Source: a virus. From it: a stretch of DNA of 31,412 nucleotides. The notes below the pieces were generated by a model that saw only the letters and a list, made by a program, of their open reading frames with translations, did not search any database and was not told the DNA's origin. The DNA is taken from the IMG/VR virus record IMGVR_UViG_3300019124_000100, positions 1-31,412 of that record; one strand, given 5' to 3'. The position numbers were made by a program, and so were the translations under genes. The stretch's first letter is position 1. Every line of letters starts with the position of its first letter. Positions 6,472 to 14,923 of the stretch are shown here, piece by piece.

Positions 6472-6501
6472 AAAAGGTCGCCCCAAAAGGCGACTTTTTT
6501 T
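6472..6501 (+). terminator. Intrinsic terminator
   Basis: GTCGCC (6477-6482), loop CCAAAA, GGCGAC (6489-6494), then seven T; the AAAA before the stem also pairs with the T-run. It separates the 82-aa gene from the P27-like terminase gene. Confidence 0.85.
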
Positions 6502-6606
6502 ATTGAGCCCCCCCAGATCATAACCAATTCATCGGCAGGGGTAACCGCAGAGGGGACCCTTTTTTTGCACGGACCGAAAAAATTGAAATCCGGGGAGGTG
6601 GTAAAA

Positions 6607-6960
6607 ATTCCGGACAAAAATCAGGTTTTTGACAAAGAACTGGCGAGGCTCCGGGAGATCTTTCAAAAAGTGGACCGGGAGAAGGCGGACATGGTCGACG
6701 GACTCCTCCAGGACGCGGCCTTTCTGAAAGCCGAAAATTACGAATTGCGTACCCGCCTTTCGAAAACAGGGATGGTGGAATTCCATCCTGAGAATCCGCG
6801 ACTTCAACGGACGACAGAGGCGGCGAAGCAATACCTGAAAAACGTCAATTCCTACGCGGTCGTCGTTAAAACGCTGAACGGCGTGCTGATGAAGAACGCG
6901 CTTGAGGATGATGATGAGTTTGATAAATTCCTACGCGAACGTACTGGTCAAACCGAATAA
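6607..6960 (+). CDS. P27-like phage terminase small subunit candidate
   Basis: The frame is open from 6469, but that start lies inside a terminator hairpin. The coding-like part begins at PDKNQVFDKELARLREIF. GGGGAGG at 6592-6598 is 8 nt from ATT 6607, making ATT a possible rare start; GTG 6598 and TTG 6583 are alternatives with poorer ribosome sites. The product is helical with FHPENPRLQRTTEAAKQYLK and NSYAVVVKTLNGVL. This resembles the C-terminal part of P27-family small terminases that directly precede Terminase_1-type large subunits, as here. It overlaps the large-subunit start by 47 bp. Family call is moderate; it could be another helical packaging-associated protein. Confidence 0.6.
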   Translation: MPDKNQVFDKELARLREIFQKVDREKADMVDGLLQDAAFLKAENYELRTRLSKTGMVEFHPENPRLQRTTEAAKQYLKNVNSYAVVVKTLNGVLMKNALEDDDEFDKFLRERTGQTE

Positions 6961-8641
6961 CTATCTGCTGCAGTATAAACAGGCCATTGATCGAGGCGAG
7001 ATTGTGGTCGGCCGGGAGCTATACCAGCTGCTAGAGAACCTAATCGCCGATCTGGAAAACCCTGCTTATGTGTACGATACACGAGACGCTGAATTCCGAA
7101 TTGAGTTCATTGAGAACTTCTGCCGGCATACGAAAAGCCCCTTCTATGGTCGGCCATTCGTGCTCGAGCTTTGGGAGAAAGCTTTCATCGAGGTCTTCTA
7201 TTCGTTCAAGTGGTCCGATGAAGGCTACCGGAACTATTACGGTGAGGACCCGCCGAAGAAACAGCTTCGGCGTTTTAAGAAGGCCATTCTCCTGATCGCG
7301 CGGAAGAACGGCAAGTCGACACTCTGCGCTGGGCTCTGCTTAACGGAGCTCATGGTGGGGAAGGGTGGCAACGATATTGTCTGTTCGTCGAACGATGACC
7401 AACAGGCCGAGATCATCTTCAGCGAAATCAACAACATGCGCGAGCAATTCGACCCGAAAGGGAAACGAACTCATAAGAACCTGCGCGGGATTTTCAATCT
7501 AAAGAACAAGAGCAGGATCTTTAAAATATCGGACAAAACTCGTAATAAGGAAGGGCGCAATATCGACGGCGCCATTCTCGACGAGTCGCACGAGATGAAG
7601 GACAACGTCATCGCGAAGTCGATCGACCAGTCCCAATCCACGAAAGACGAGCCGTGGTTCATTAATATTACAACCGAGGGGTTCATCAACGATGGCTACC
7701 TCGATCAAGAACTTCGATACGCTCGCGCGGTGCTGGCGAAAGAGGAAGAGGACGACACGCTGCTGCCATGGCTTTACACGCAGGACAGCGAGCAGGAGGT
7801 CTGGCAGGACGAGCGCAGTTGGCAAAAGTCAAACCCGAGCCTCGGAACAATCAAAAAAGTGAAATATCTAAAAGACCAAATCCGCAAGGCCCAGCGAGAC
7901 AAGGCCGAGCGGGTTTTTATGTTGGCGAAAGATTTCAACATTAAGCAAAACAATGCAGCAGCTTGGTTGCTCGCCGAGGAGATCACCAACAGCGAGACGT
8001 TCGATTTGGAAGACTTCCGAGGGCGGTTCGCAATCGGCGGTGTGGACTTATCCAAGTCGGGGGACCTTGCGTGTGTACGTCTGCTGTTCCTGCGCAACGG
8101 AAAGAAGTACACGCATTCGCATTACTTCATACCGGAAGCGAAACTATCGCAACTCCCTCGAGATGATCTCCCTCGATTCCAGGAGTGGATCCGGCAAGGT
8201 CGGATCACCGTCAGCGAAGGAAACGAAAACGACTTCCGGCTTGTCACCGCCTGGTTCGTCCGAATGGTCAAGGACCACGGGATCAAGGTGTACAAGGTCG
8301 GGTACGACAAATGGTCTGCGGTGTATTGGGTCAAGGAGATGGAGGATACCGGCTTTGATATGGTCCAGGTCAAGCAGGATTGGGCACCAATGAGCGAGCC
8401 GATGAAGCTCGTCGAGGCGGATCTCCGAAGCAAGCTGCTCGTCTACAACAACGATTCCTTGGATCGCTGGTGCCTGGAGAATACATCGATCGCGGTCAAC
8501 AACAAGCTCGAGCAGATGCCGGTAAAAATCCAAGGCAAGGAAGATAAGAAGATCGACGGCGCGGTGACAATGATCTTTTGCTACCGGGTGTACATGGATA
8601 ACCGAAGCGAATTTATCGAGCTGTCAAAGAGAGGAGCGTGA
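6914..8641 (+). CDS. terL: Phage terminase large subunit (HK97/Terminase_1 type)
   Basis: The ATPase half has Walker A ARKNGKST (residues about 129 to 136) and Walker B AILDE with catalytic Glu (about 220 to 224). The C-terminal nuclease half shows the RNase H-like acidic residues in FAIGGVDLSKSGDLA, VGYDKWSA and KIDGAVTMIF. The protein is about 575 residues, normal for the family. It uses ATP to translocate DNA into the prohead and cuts concatemers. I prefer ATG 6914 because TTGAGG lies 6 nt before it; two more ATGs and a TTG are in frame immediately upstream. It overlaps the preceding gene and is followed directly by the portal gene. Confidence 0.95.
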   Translation: MSLINSYANVLVKPNNYLLQYKQAIDRGEIVVGRELYQLLENLIADLENPAYVYDTRDAEFRIEFIENFCRHTKSPFYGRPFVLELWEKAFIEVFYSFKWSDEGYRNYYGEDPPKKQLRRFKKAILLIARKNGKSTLCAGLCLTELMVGKGGNDIVCSSNDDQQAEIIFSEINNMREQFDPKGKRTHKNLRGIFNLKNKSRIFKISDKTRNKEGRNIDGAILDESHEMKDNVIAKSIDQSQSTKDEPWFINITTEGFINDGYLDQELRYARAVLAKEEEDDTLLPWLYTQDSEQEVWQDERSWQKSNPSLGTIKKVKYLKDQIRKAQRDKAERVFMLAKDFNIKQNNAAAWLLAEEITNSETFDLEDFRGRFAIGGVDLSKSGDLACVRLLFLRNGKKYTHSHYFIPEAKLSQLPRDDLPRFQEWIRQGRITVSEGNENDFRLVTAWFVRMVKDHGIKVYKVGYDKWSAVYWVKEMEDTGFDMVQVKQDWAPMSEPMKLVEADLRSKLLVYNNDSLDRWCLENTSIAVNNKLEQMPVKIQGKEDKKIDGAVTMIFCYRVYMDNRSEFIELSKRGA

Positions 8642-8643
8642 CC

Positions 8644-9891
8644 ATGGCCTTACTGGATCTCTTCCGCCGGCTGGCGGCCGGAAGGCGCGAGGCAAAGTAC
8701 ATCCGAATGATGAACGGCGCGCTGCCGATTTTCAGCCAGTTCGGCCAGAACATCTACGCGTCGGACATCGTGCAGGAGTGCATAGACGTCATCGCAACGG
8801 AGATGAGCAAGCTGCTGCCTCGGCATATTCGGACGACACCATCGGGGCTGCAGGAACAGCCGCGAGGGAACATCAATCGTCTGTTTCGGTTTGCCCCGAA
8901 TCCGCTGATGAGCGTCAGCGAATTTTTGGAGAAAACGACCTGGCTGCTTATGATGAATTATAACGCATTCGTGATTCCGATCTTCGATGTCGACGCCTCT
9001 TCCGGCGTCGAACGTCGAACGTATCGCGCGTTTTATCCAATTAACCCAAGCCGGGTTGAGTTTCTTCAGGATCCGAACGGGCTGCTCCTCATTCGCTTCC
9101 ATTTCGGGTCGGGGGAAAGCTTTACGTTCCCTTACGCTGACGTCGTTCATCTTCGAAAGAAGTACTCGATCAACGAGCTGATGGGCGGCGGCGCCGACGG
9201 ACAGCCTGATAATTCGGCGCTGCTGAAATCGCTACAGATTAACCACTCGATCATGCAGGGGCTGGATCGGGCCGTCAAAATCAACGCGTCCATCCAAGCG
9301 GTCTTGAAGCTGAACACCTTAACGGACGATGCCAGCCAGCGTGCGGAGCGGGAGCGGTTCGAGAAGCTGGTCGCCTCCGGTGAGAGCGGCATCCTTCCCG
9401 TAGACCTTAAAGGCGAGTACGTCCCGATCGACAAGAGTGCTGTGAAATTCATCGACAAGGATACGCTCGCGTTCTTGCAAGGGACCATCCTGCACTGGTT
9501 TGGCGTGCCGCTGCCGATCTTGACGGGCGAATTCAACGACGACCAGTACCAAGCGTTCTACGAAAAGACGTTAGAGCCGCTTGTCATCCGCTTCGGGCAG
9601 GCGTTCTCAAAGACGCTGTTTACGGAGCGGGAGCTGGATGTTGGGAATGAGATTGTTTTCTACCAGCGCGACATGAACTACATGAGCACGAACGCAAAGC
9701 TGAATCTGCTGAAGACGGCCGGAGAGCAAGGGTTGCTTTCGGACAACCAAAAACTTGCCTTGCTCGGATATCCGCCTGTGGAAGGCGGCGATCGGCGGAC
9801 GCAGTCGCTGAACTACATCGACGTGAAGCTGGTCAATCAGTACCAACTACAGACAAAATCAACAAAGGCGGTGAAGGAAGATGAAAAATAA
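8644..9891 (+). CDS. Phage portal protein (HK97 type)
   Basis: The 415-residue product has the usual features of HK97-like portals: an N-terminal region with SDIVQECIDVIATEMSKL, the IPIFD and YRAFYPINPSRVEF strands, and a C-terminal part with LPILTGEFNDDQYQAFYEKTLEPLV and FYQRDMNYMSTNAKL. Portals form the dodecameric ring at one capsid vertex through which the terminase pumps DNA. ATG 8644 is well spaced from AGGAG; a GTG at 8638 is in frame but too close. It lies next to the large terminase stop and overlaps the protease gene by 11 bp. Confidence 0.93.
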   Translation: MALLDLFRRLAAGRREAKYIRMMNGALPIFSQFGQNIYASDIVQECIDVIATEMSKLLPRHIRTTPSGLQEQPRGNINRLFRFAPNPLMSVSEFLEKTTWLLMMNYNAFVIPIFDVDASSGVERRTYRAFYPINPSRVEFLQDPNGLLLIRFHFGSGESFTFPYADVVHLRKKYSINELMGGGADGQPDNSALLKSLQINHSIMQGLDRAVKINASIQAVLKLNTLTDDASQRAERERFEKLVASGESGILPVDLKGEYVPIDKSAVKFIDKDTLAFLQGTILHWFGVPLPILTGEFNDDQYQAFYEKTLEPLVIRFGQAFSKTLFTERELDVGNEIVFYQRDMNYMSTNAKLNLLKTAGEQGLLSDNQKLALLGYPPVEGGDRRTQSLNYIDVKLVNQYQLQTKSTKAVKEDEK

Positions 9892-10525
9892 TATCCCGAA
9901 TCTAATGTCCCGGGAAAAACGGTCGTTCGCCTTTCCCGATCTTCGTGCTGAGAGTGAAGGCGGTGTGATCCAAGGACACGCGGCCGTGTTTGATCAAAAA
10001 ACGAACATCGGCGGGTGGTTTGAAGAAGTCATCGAGCGGTCCGCGTTTGCGAACACCGATTTTCGCGACGTTGTGCTCACGGTCAATCACAACCTGAAAA
10101 ATATTCCGCTGGCACGAAGCCGAAACAATAACGCCAACTCCACACTGCAACTCTCCGTAGATGAGAAAGGGTTATTTGTGAAAGGGCTGCTTGATATTGA
10201 AAACAATAGCGAGGCTCGGGCGCTTCATTCGTCCGTCGCTCGTCAGGACATCAATGGGATGTCCTTTATTTTTATCATCCGGGATGCAAAGTGGGAGAAT
10301 CTGGACAGCGACTTGCCCCTTCGACGGATCACGGACATTGCAAGGGTCATTGAAGTTTCTGCGGTATCCTTCCCGGCCTACACCGGGACTGATATAAACG
10401 CTCGTGACGAGCAGGCGCTGGAAAGTGCCCGCATCGCACTGGAGAGTGCGCGGTCCGAACTGGGGAGTTCGAAAAACGAGCTTGAAATCCTGCGCTTGCG
10501 CAGTCAAATCTTAGCGAAAGGCTGA
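9881..10525 (+). CDS. Prohead protease (HK97 family, S78-like)
   Basis: The herpesvirus-protease-like fold is recognised from GHAAVFDQ...GWFEEVIERSAF, catalytic His70 in TVNHNLKN and catalytic Ser128 in INGMSFIF, with the VIEVSAVSFPAY strand near residue 155. It processes the capsid delta domain during head maturation. The last 40 residues are a helical ESARIALESARSELGSS tail that may act in assembly. It overlaps the portal gene and is followed by the major capsid gene 6 bp downstream. Confidence 0.93.
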   Translation: MKNNIPNLMSREKRSFAFPDLRAESEGGVIQGHAAVFDQKTNIGGWFEEVIERSAFANTDFRDVVLTVNHNLKNIPLARSRNNNANSTLQLSVDEKGLFVKGLLDIENNSEARALHSSVARQDINGMSFIFIIRDAKWENLDSDLPLRRITDIARVIEVSAVSFPAYTGTDINARDEQALESARIALESARSELGSSKNELEILRLRSQILAKG

Positions 10526-10531
10526 TGATCC

Positions 10532-11833
10532 ATGAAAGAATTCCTGAAAAAGCTCCTTGCAAAGAAAGAAGAGCGAAAGAGAGAACTGGTCGGAAGGGCT
10601 AACTCGGCAACGACGGTCGAAGAACTGCGCAGCATCAACGGCGAATTGGATGCATTGAATGCTGAAATCGTGGAGCTCCGCTCTGAAATCGAGAAGCTTC
10701 CGGACGATGTACCTGCAGGTGGGGCTACACCGCCGGCCGAAGGGCGCGGTCAGCAGCCGGTTCCCGGTGCGCATGGATTGCCGCCGGTAGCGTCTGCATC
10801 TTTCGGTCTCGGCGGGCAACCTCATCAGCGCCAGGCGGAGCCGGAAGACAAATTCGCATCGCTCGAGTACCGTTCCGCGTTCATGCATTTTGCAAAGACC
10901 GGCGAAATGAAGCCGGAGCTGCGGAGCGCGATGGCTGAATTCCGCGCGAACGCGATGACGCAGGTCTCGGACGTCACGGCGGTCGTTCCGACGACGATTC
11001 TGAATGAAGTGATCAAGAAGCTCACCGTATACGGTCAGGTATTCAGCCGTGTTCGTAAGCTGAACGTCCGCGGCGGCGTTGACATTCCGATCTTGTCGTT
11101 GAAGCCAGTTGCAACATGGATCGGCGAAACAACGCCGTCCGACAAACAGAAAATTCAGGCAAATACGAAAGTTTCCTTCAGTTACTATGGGCTCGAATGC
11201 AAAGTGTCGATCTCGCTGCTCGCGGATACGGTCACACTCGAGGGGTTCGAGACGACCATCACGGATCTCATTGTCGAGGCAATGGTCCGTGCGATCGACT
11301 TGGCCGTGGTCAAAGGCGATGGCACCGGCAAACCGCTTGGCATCACGGTCGACCCGCGCGTTCCGGCCGCCCAGGTTGTCACGATGACGCCCACGGAGTT
11401 CGCAGATTGGGAGCAATGGGCGAAAAAAGTGCTCGCTAAGATGCCGCTTGCGTACAAAGCCGGCGCGACGTTCCTCATGGCCTCCGGCACGTTCGAAGGT
11501 TACATCAATGGCATGGTCGATGCGAACGGTCAGCCAATCGGTCGGGTCAACTACGGTATCACGGATGGACCGCAGGAGCGCTTCGCCGGAAAAACGGTCA
11601 TTCAAGTCGAGGATGACGTACTTCCGCCGTTCGCCGACGCCGCCACTGGCGACGTGGTCGCAGTCTATTGCAACTTGAGCAACTATGGGTTCAATTCGAA
11701 CATGCAGATGACCATGTTCCGTTACTTCGACCACGACACGAACGAGTGGGTCGACAAGGCGATCCTGATTGCAGACGGAAAGCTGATCGACCCGAACGGT
11801 GTCGTCATTATCAAGAAAGGCGCTGCCGTGTAA
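10532..11833 (+). CDS. Major capsid protein (HK97 fold)
   Basis: The 433-aa product has an N-terminal coiled-coil delta (scaffold-like) domain (about residues 1 to 55, Lys/Glu-rich), then a Pro/Gly linker. The HK97-type capsid domain follows with TQVSDVTAVVPTTILNEVIK, the GGVDIPILSLKPVATWIGET region, SISLLADTVTLEGFE and KGDGTGKPLGITVD. The preceding protease presumably removes the delta domain, with the cut somewhere in residues 85 to 115. The long frame on the opposite strand (10511-11734) is a shadow of this gene. Confidence 0.95.
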   Translation: MKEFLKKLLAKKEERKRELVGRANSATTVEELRSINGELDALNAEIVELRSEIEKLPDDVPAGGATPPAEGRGQQPVPGAHGLPPVASASFGLGGQPHQRQAEPEDKFASLEYRSAFMHFAKTGEMKPELRSAMAEFRANAMTQVSDVTAVVPTTILNEVIKKLTVYGQVFSRVRKLNVRGGVDIPILSLKPVATWIGETTPSDKQKIQANTKVSFSYYGLECKVSISLLADTVTLEGFETTITDLIVEAMVRAIDLAVVKGDGTGKPLGITVDPRVPAAQVVTMTPTEFADWEQWAKKVLAKMPLAYKAGATFLMASGTFEGYINGMVDANGQPIGRVNYGITDGPQERFAGKTVIQVEDDVLPPFADAATGDVVAVYCNLSNYGFNSNMQMTMFRYFDHDTNEWVDKAILIADGKLIDPNGVVIIKKGAAV

Positions 11834-11863
11834 TACACGCAGTAGCTGAGAAGAGGTGCGGGA

Positions 11864-12199
11864 ATGAATCGCAGAGCAAAACAGCTGGAGGACGTGTCAC
11901 TCCAAAACAAGCAGGGTGAACAGGTCCTCGTTTGGAAAGCGAAGATTCCGCTTTCGGAGGAAGAGCACCGAATGCTCTCCGAGCGACTCCGCTATGAGCA
12001 AGAAAAAAGTGGAGTGAGAATCGTCCTGGTCCCTTATTTGGTTGACCCGGAAGTGACAACTGCGGAGCAGGAATCCCCGGAAGGCAGCCAGCCTAAGGGT
12101 ACCGGTGAGAATTCGGACTTCAGCCCTCCGACGGACGCAGAAGCAAAAGTCAAAGCGGATGATCCTCCGCCTGCGGATCTCCCGGGTGCCGACAAATGA
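11864..12199 (+). CDS. Small phage protein between capsid and connector, unknown (111 aa)
   Basis: ATG 11864 has GAGGTG about 6 nt upstream. The first 65 residues look structured (VLVWKAKIPLSEEEHRMLSERLRYEQEKSGVRIVLVPY). The rest is a low-complexity Pro/Glu/Asp-rich tail (SPEGSQPKGTGENSDFSPP...). It ends overlapping the connector gene by 4 bp. Its place suggests a head-associated or assembly protein, but I cannot assign it to a known family. Confidence 0.75.
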   Translation: MNRRAKQLEDVSLQNKQGEQVLVWKAKIPLSEEEHRMLSERLRYEQEKSGVRIVLVPYLVDPEVTTAEQESPEGSQPKGTGENSDFSPPTDAEAKVKADDPPPADLPGADK

Positions 12200-12489
12200 A
12201 CGACGATGCACTGCTGAACGCATGTAAAGCGGGATTAAATATTCCGCTTGCAAGCACGGTGTTCGATGCCACGATCACCCAAAAGTTGCAGACGGTCAAA
12301 TCCTTTATCAAAGGTGCGGGCGTGTCGGATGAGATGCTGAATGACCCAGCTGCAGTTGGGGCGATCGTGGTCGGAGTGACGGATATTTGGAGTCTGACGG
12401 GCGGAAGTATCGAATTCTCACGAGTGTTTTACACGCTGGTCACCCAGCTCGCTTGCCGCAGCTTACCGAAACCGGGGGATGAGGGCTAA
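12196..12489 (+). CDS. Head-tail connector protein (HK97 gp6-like)
   Basis: A 97-aa all-helical protein starting MNDDALLNACKAGLNIP, with FDATITQKLQTVKSFIKGAGVSDEML and VVGVTDIW. This is the pattern of gp6-like connector/DNA packaging proteins that dock under the portal. Its length and its position directly after the capsid block and before head closure fit. It overlaps the previous gene by 4 bp (ATGA) and the next by 1 bp. Confidence 0.8.
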   Translation: MNDDALLNACKAGLNIPLASTVFDATITQKLQTVKSFIKGAGVSDEMLNDPAAVGAIVVGVTDIWSLTGGSIEFSRVFYTLVTQLACRSLPKPGDEG

Positions 12490-12836
12490 TGTGGCGGCCT
12501 TCAGCACAGCAATTCTCCACGCCGATTCGCGTGCAGCGGCGAGTGCAAACATTGGTTAACGGAGCGCCGGTCGTATCGTATGTGGATGCGGAACCGGCGC
12601 TCGATTTTTGCAACTGGAAGAGCCGAGGAGGCACAGAAAGTACCTCCTCCGGCACGCTCGTTGTGGAGGACACGACTGAAGTTACGATGTGGTACCGTCC
12701 GGACTTGGGGCAGCAAGACCGCTTGCTGCTGAACGAAGATCCAAACCTCGCTTACGACGTCATCGGACCACCAGAGAATGTGGAAATGCGAAATATGTGG
12801 CTGATCGTCAAGGTCAAGCGGGCGGTGAACACCTAA
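12489..12836 (+). CDS. Phage head closure protein (head-tail adaptor)
   Basis: A 115-aa beta-rich protein beginning MWRPSAQQFSTPIRVQRRVQ, with VEDTTEVTMWYRPDLGQQDRL and YDVIGPPENVEMRNMWLIVKVKR. This matches the head-tail joining family (SPP1 gp16/HK97 gp7-like), which seals the connector after packaging. The VIGPPENV.M...W motif is typical. It abuts the next gene without a gap. Confidence 0.85.
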   Translation: MWRPSAQQFSTPIRVQRRVQTLVNGAPVVSYVDAEPALDFCNWKSRGGTESTSSGTLVVEDTTEVTMWYRPDLGQQDRLLLNEDPNLAYDVIGPPENVEMRNMWLIVKVKRAVNT

Positions 12837-13265
12837 ATGGGGAAAGGCAAGTCGTACACGAGCAGGCGCACGGTCCGGCTTGAGGTGGCCGGCCTTGAAG
12901 AGGCTTTGGCCAGGATCGCGGCCGCCGGACGGAACGTGGATGAGGCGGTAAAGACGGCCATCCATGAGAGTGCACAGCCCATTTACGACGACATTGCTGC
13001 TTGGGCGGAGAAACATCGGCGAACCGGTGTCATGCTGGCCGGTGCGGACTTGACGGAGCCGCAGCAAAGCGGAAATGAAATCAGCGTCACCGTTGGAATC
13101 AACGACGAAAAGTCTCCCGGGGCTTGGCATGCGGTGTTCGTGGAGTACGGCACGCCGACGCAGCCCGCCGACCCAGGGATTCGCAACGCCTTCGACAACA
13201 ATAAATCGAAGGTAAAACGGATCCAGCGTGAAGTGCTGAAGCGGGAGGGAATGCCGATTGATTAG
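12837..13265 (+). CDS. HK97 gp10-like tail completion protein
   Basis: The 142-aa product contains LEVAGLEEALARIAAAGRNVDEAVKTAIHESAQPI followed by HRRTGVMLAGADL and a FVEYGTPTQPADPGIRNAF stretch. The last is the family hallmark (a YGT motif followed by hydrophobic helix). These proteins take part in joining heads and tails. The gene lies between head closure and the tail terminator as expected. Confidence 0.85.
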   Translation: MGKGKSYTSRRTVRLEVAGLEEALARIAAAGRNVDEAVKTAIHESAQPIYDDIAAWAEKHRRTGVMLAGADLTEPQQSGNEISVTVGINDEKSPGAWHAVFVEYGTPTQPADPGIRNAFDNNKSKVKRIQREVLKREGMPID

Positions 13266-13611
13266 CATATATGAGACGGTGTATTCGACCCTATTGCAAC
13301 TCGGGCACCCGGTCCGCGAGCATGGTACCTTCGCACCGAACGACCGTCTGCCGGACACGTTCCTCACCTACCAGATTATCGATAGTCCAAACGGAAGTTT
13401 TGCGGATAACCTTCCGACGAGCCAGACCACGCGCGTTCAAGTGAATGTGTACAGCAAAGATCCGGCCGTAAAGCAAGGGGCAGATACCATGCTGAAATCC
13501 TCCTTGCTTGCGGCTGGCTTTCTGCGTGTTGGCGGCCGGGACCTGCCTTTTGATGCGAAGACCGGCCATTACGGTTACACATGCGACTATCGTTATTATT
13601 ACACCGATTAA
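13258..13611 (+). CDS. Tail terminator-like protein (DUF3168-like)
   Basis: A 117-aa protein beginning ISIYETVYSTLLQLGHPVREH, with a beta-strand series QTTRVQVNVYSKD and HYGYTCDYRYYY. It has the fold pattern and gene position of tail terminators that cap the tube before head joining. The start is TTG 13258, overlapping the previous stop; no ATG lies near. Family name is inferred from position and strand pattern. Confidence 0.7.
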   Translation: MISIYETVYSTLLQLGHPVREHGTFAPNDRLPDTFLTYQIIDSPNGSFADNLPTSQTTRVQVNVYSKDPAVKQGADTMLKSSLLAAGFLRVGGRDLPFDAKTGHYGYTCDYRYYYTD

Positions 13612-13647
13612 CGATGCCGAAGACGGCAGAAATGAGGGGATTTCACG

Positions 13648-14556
13648 ATGGATAAGAAGTACGGTGAATTCGTTGGCGTAGACAGCCTGCATTACGCGCT
13701 GGTCTCCAAGGACGATGAAACGGGATATGTTGCCGGGACACCAGAGTATTTGGCGCCCTCCGCCGAAATCTCGGGCGAGCCGGAAACGAACACCAACACG
13801 ACATACTACGACAACCAGCCGGGCAACAACTACGTGACTGAAGGCATTACCACGCTGAACATTACGGTATCCAACGTACCGGCGGCGCTCGCTGCGAAAC
13901 TGCTCGGGAAGGCGTACGACGAAGCGACAGGGCGGGTGTACGATAGCGGCCTCCCGAACCCGCCGGATGTGGCCATTGGGTTCCGGTTCAACATGGGCAG
14001 AAACGATTACCGGTATTACTGGTACTTGAAAGGCACGTTTAGCGCTGGTGCGGAGGAAGCCGCTTCGAAATCGAGCGACGTGGATGTCCGCACGTACCAG
14101 TTGACCTTCACAGCGATTGCGACAGCCTATCAGTGGAATATCGGCGGGGAGATGAAGCCGCTGAAGCGTGTCTTTGCCGATACAGCCGATCCGGCATTCG
14201 ATTCGGCAGGGTGGTTCGCTCAAGTTCAAACGCCTGATGTGGCCGCGGCGCCGGCGGCGCTCACCCTCTCGAGCATTTCGCCGGCAGACGGTTCGACAAC
14301 GGCGGCACGAAACACACCGATCGTACTCACGTTCAACAATAAAATTGCCAAGGAAGCGATCACGCTCATCAACGGTACCACCGGCGATGTAGTGGCCGTT
14401 TCCCGGTCGTGGGACGCTGCGGGGAAGGTGCTTACGCTCACCCCGTCGGGCCAGCTGGCGGCTACCACGAAGTACATTGTATCGGTTGCAGGGGTCGTCG
14501 ATGTGTATGGCCAGGCTTTGGAAGCAACCGGCAAAGACTTCACAACGGTCGCGTAA
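13648..14556 (+). CDS. Major tail (tube) protein with C-terminal Ig-like domain
   Basis: The first 200 residues have the phage tail-tube pattern: YGEFVGVDSLHYALVSKDDE, a GEPETNTNTTYYDN loop, FRFNMGRNDYRYYWYLKGTF and YQLTFTAIATAY. From about residue 206 a bacterial Ig-like (Big_5-type) domain follows: LSSISPADGSTTAARNTPIV, then strands ending in TKYIVSVAGVVDVYGQAL. Such domains decorate the outside of the tail and are thought to help weak adhesion to cell surfaces. The gene has GAGGGG about 10 nt upstream and ends in a strong terminator, consistent with the need for many copies of this subunit. Confidence 0.88.
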   Translation: MDKKYGEFVGVDSLHYALVSKDDETGYVAGTPEYLAPSAEISGEPETNTNTTYYDNQPGNNYVTEGITTLNITVSNVPAALAAKLLGKAYDEATGRVYDSGLPNPPDVAIGFRFNMGRNDYRYYWYLKGTFSAGAEEAASKSSDVDVRTYQLTFTAIATAYQWNIGGEMKPLKRVFADTADPAFDSAGWFAQVQTPDVAAAPAALTLSSISPADGSTTAARNTPIVLTFNNKIAKEAITLINGTTGDVVAVSRSWDAAGKVLTLTPSGQLAATTKYIVSVAGVVDVYGQALEATGKDFTTVA

Positions 14557-14560
14557 CAAA

Positions 14561-14582
14561 GGCGGGGGAACCCGCCTTTTTT
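14561..14582 (+). terminator. Intrinsic terminator after the tail tube gene
   Basis: GGCGGG, loop GGAA, CCCGCC (14571-14576) and six T. It probably lowers expression of the tail assembly and tape measure genes relative to the tube protein. Confidence 0.85.
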
Positions 14583-14611
14583 CTATATCATAAACCGAGG
14601 AGCGTGCCAGC

Positions 14612-14923
14612 ATGAAGCCGGTATTTATCAGGTTTACAGACGAAAAAGGGGAAACCACGAAGACGTTTTCGACGGTCTCGCTGAAAACCGGATTGATGGA
14701 CAATATTTTCGATATCGCGGAGCGGGCGGAGGCACTGCAGAAAAACCAGTTGCAGATGTCGGAAGTACGCTCTTTTTTTAAGGAACTGAAGGCCGTCATT
14801 GTCGCGGCGTTTGGCGGTCAATTCACGTATGACGAGCTGAACGCGAATGTCGAACAGCAGGAACTGATGCTGGTGTTTCAACAACTCTGCGCAAATATCA
14901 CCGGCCAAATGCAAAAAAACTGA
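14612..14923 (+). CDS. Tail assembly chaperone, short (gpG-like) form
   Basis: A 103-aa helical protein (MKPVFIRFTDEKGETTKTF..., then NIFDIAERAEALQKNQLQMS) placed between tail tube and tape measure, as for lambda G. GAGGAG lies 11 nt before the ATG. Its last codons are CAA AAA AAC TGA, containing a classic -1 slippery heptamer right before the stop, so a fraction of ribosomes should extend into the next frame. The short form would bind the tape measure during tail assembly and leave before completion. Confidence 0.85.
   Translation: MKPVFIRFTDEKGETTKTFSTVSLKTGLMDNIFDIAERAEALQKNQLQMSEVRSFFKELKAVIVAAFGGQFTYDELNANVEQQELMLVFQQLCANITGQMQKN

Noticed and set aside
10511-11734. 407-codon open frame on the minus strand
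   Set aside because: It is fully antisense to the major capsid gene, has no ribosome site and an Arg/His-rich composition typical of a GC-driven shadow.
13291-14799. 502-codon open frame on the minus strand
   Set aside because: It lies antisense to the tail terminator, tail tube and chaperone genes and crosses a terminator; the product is not protein-like.
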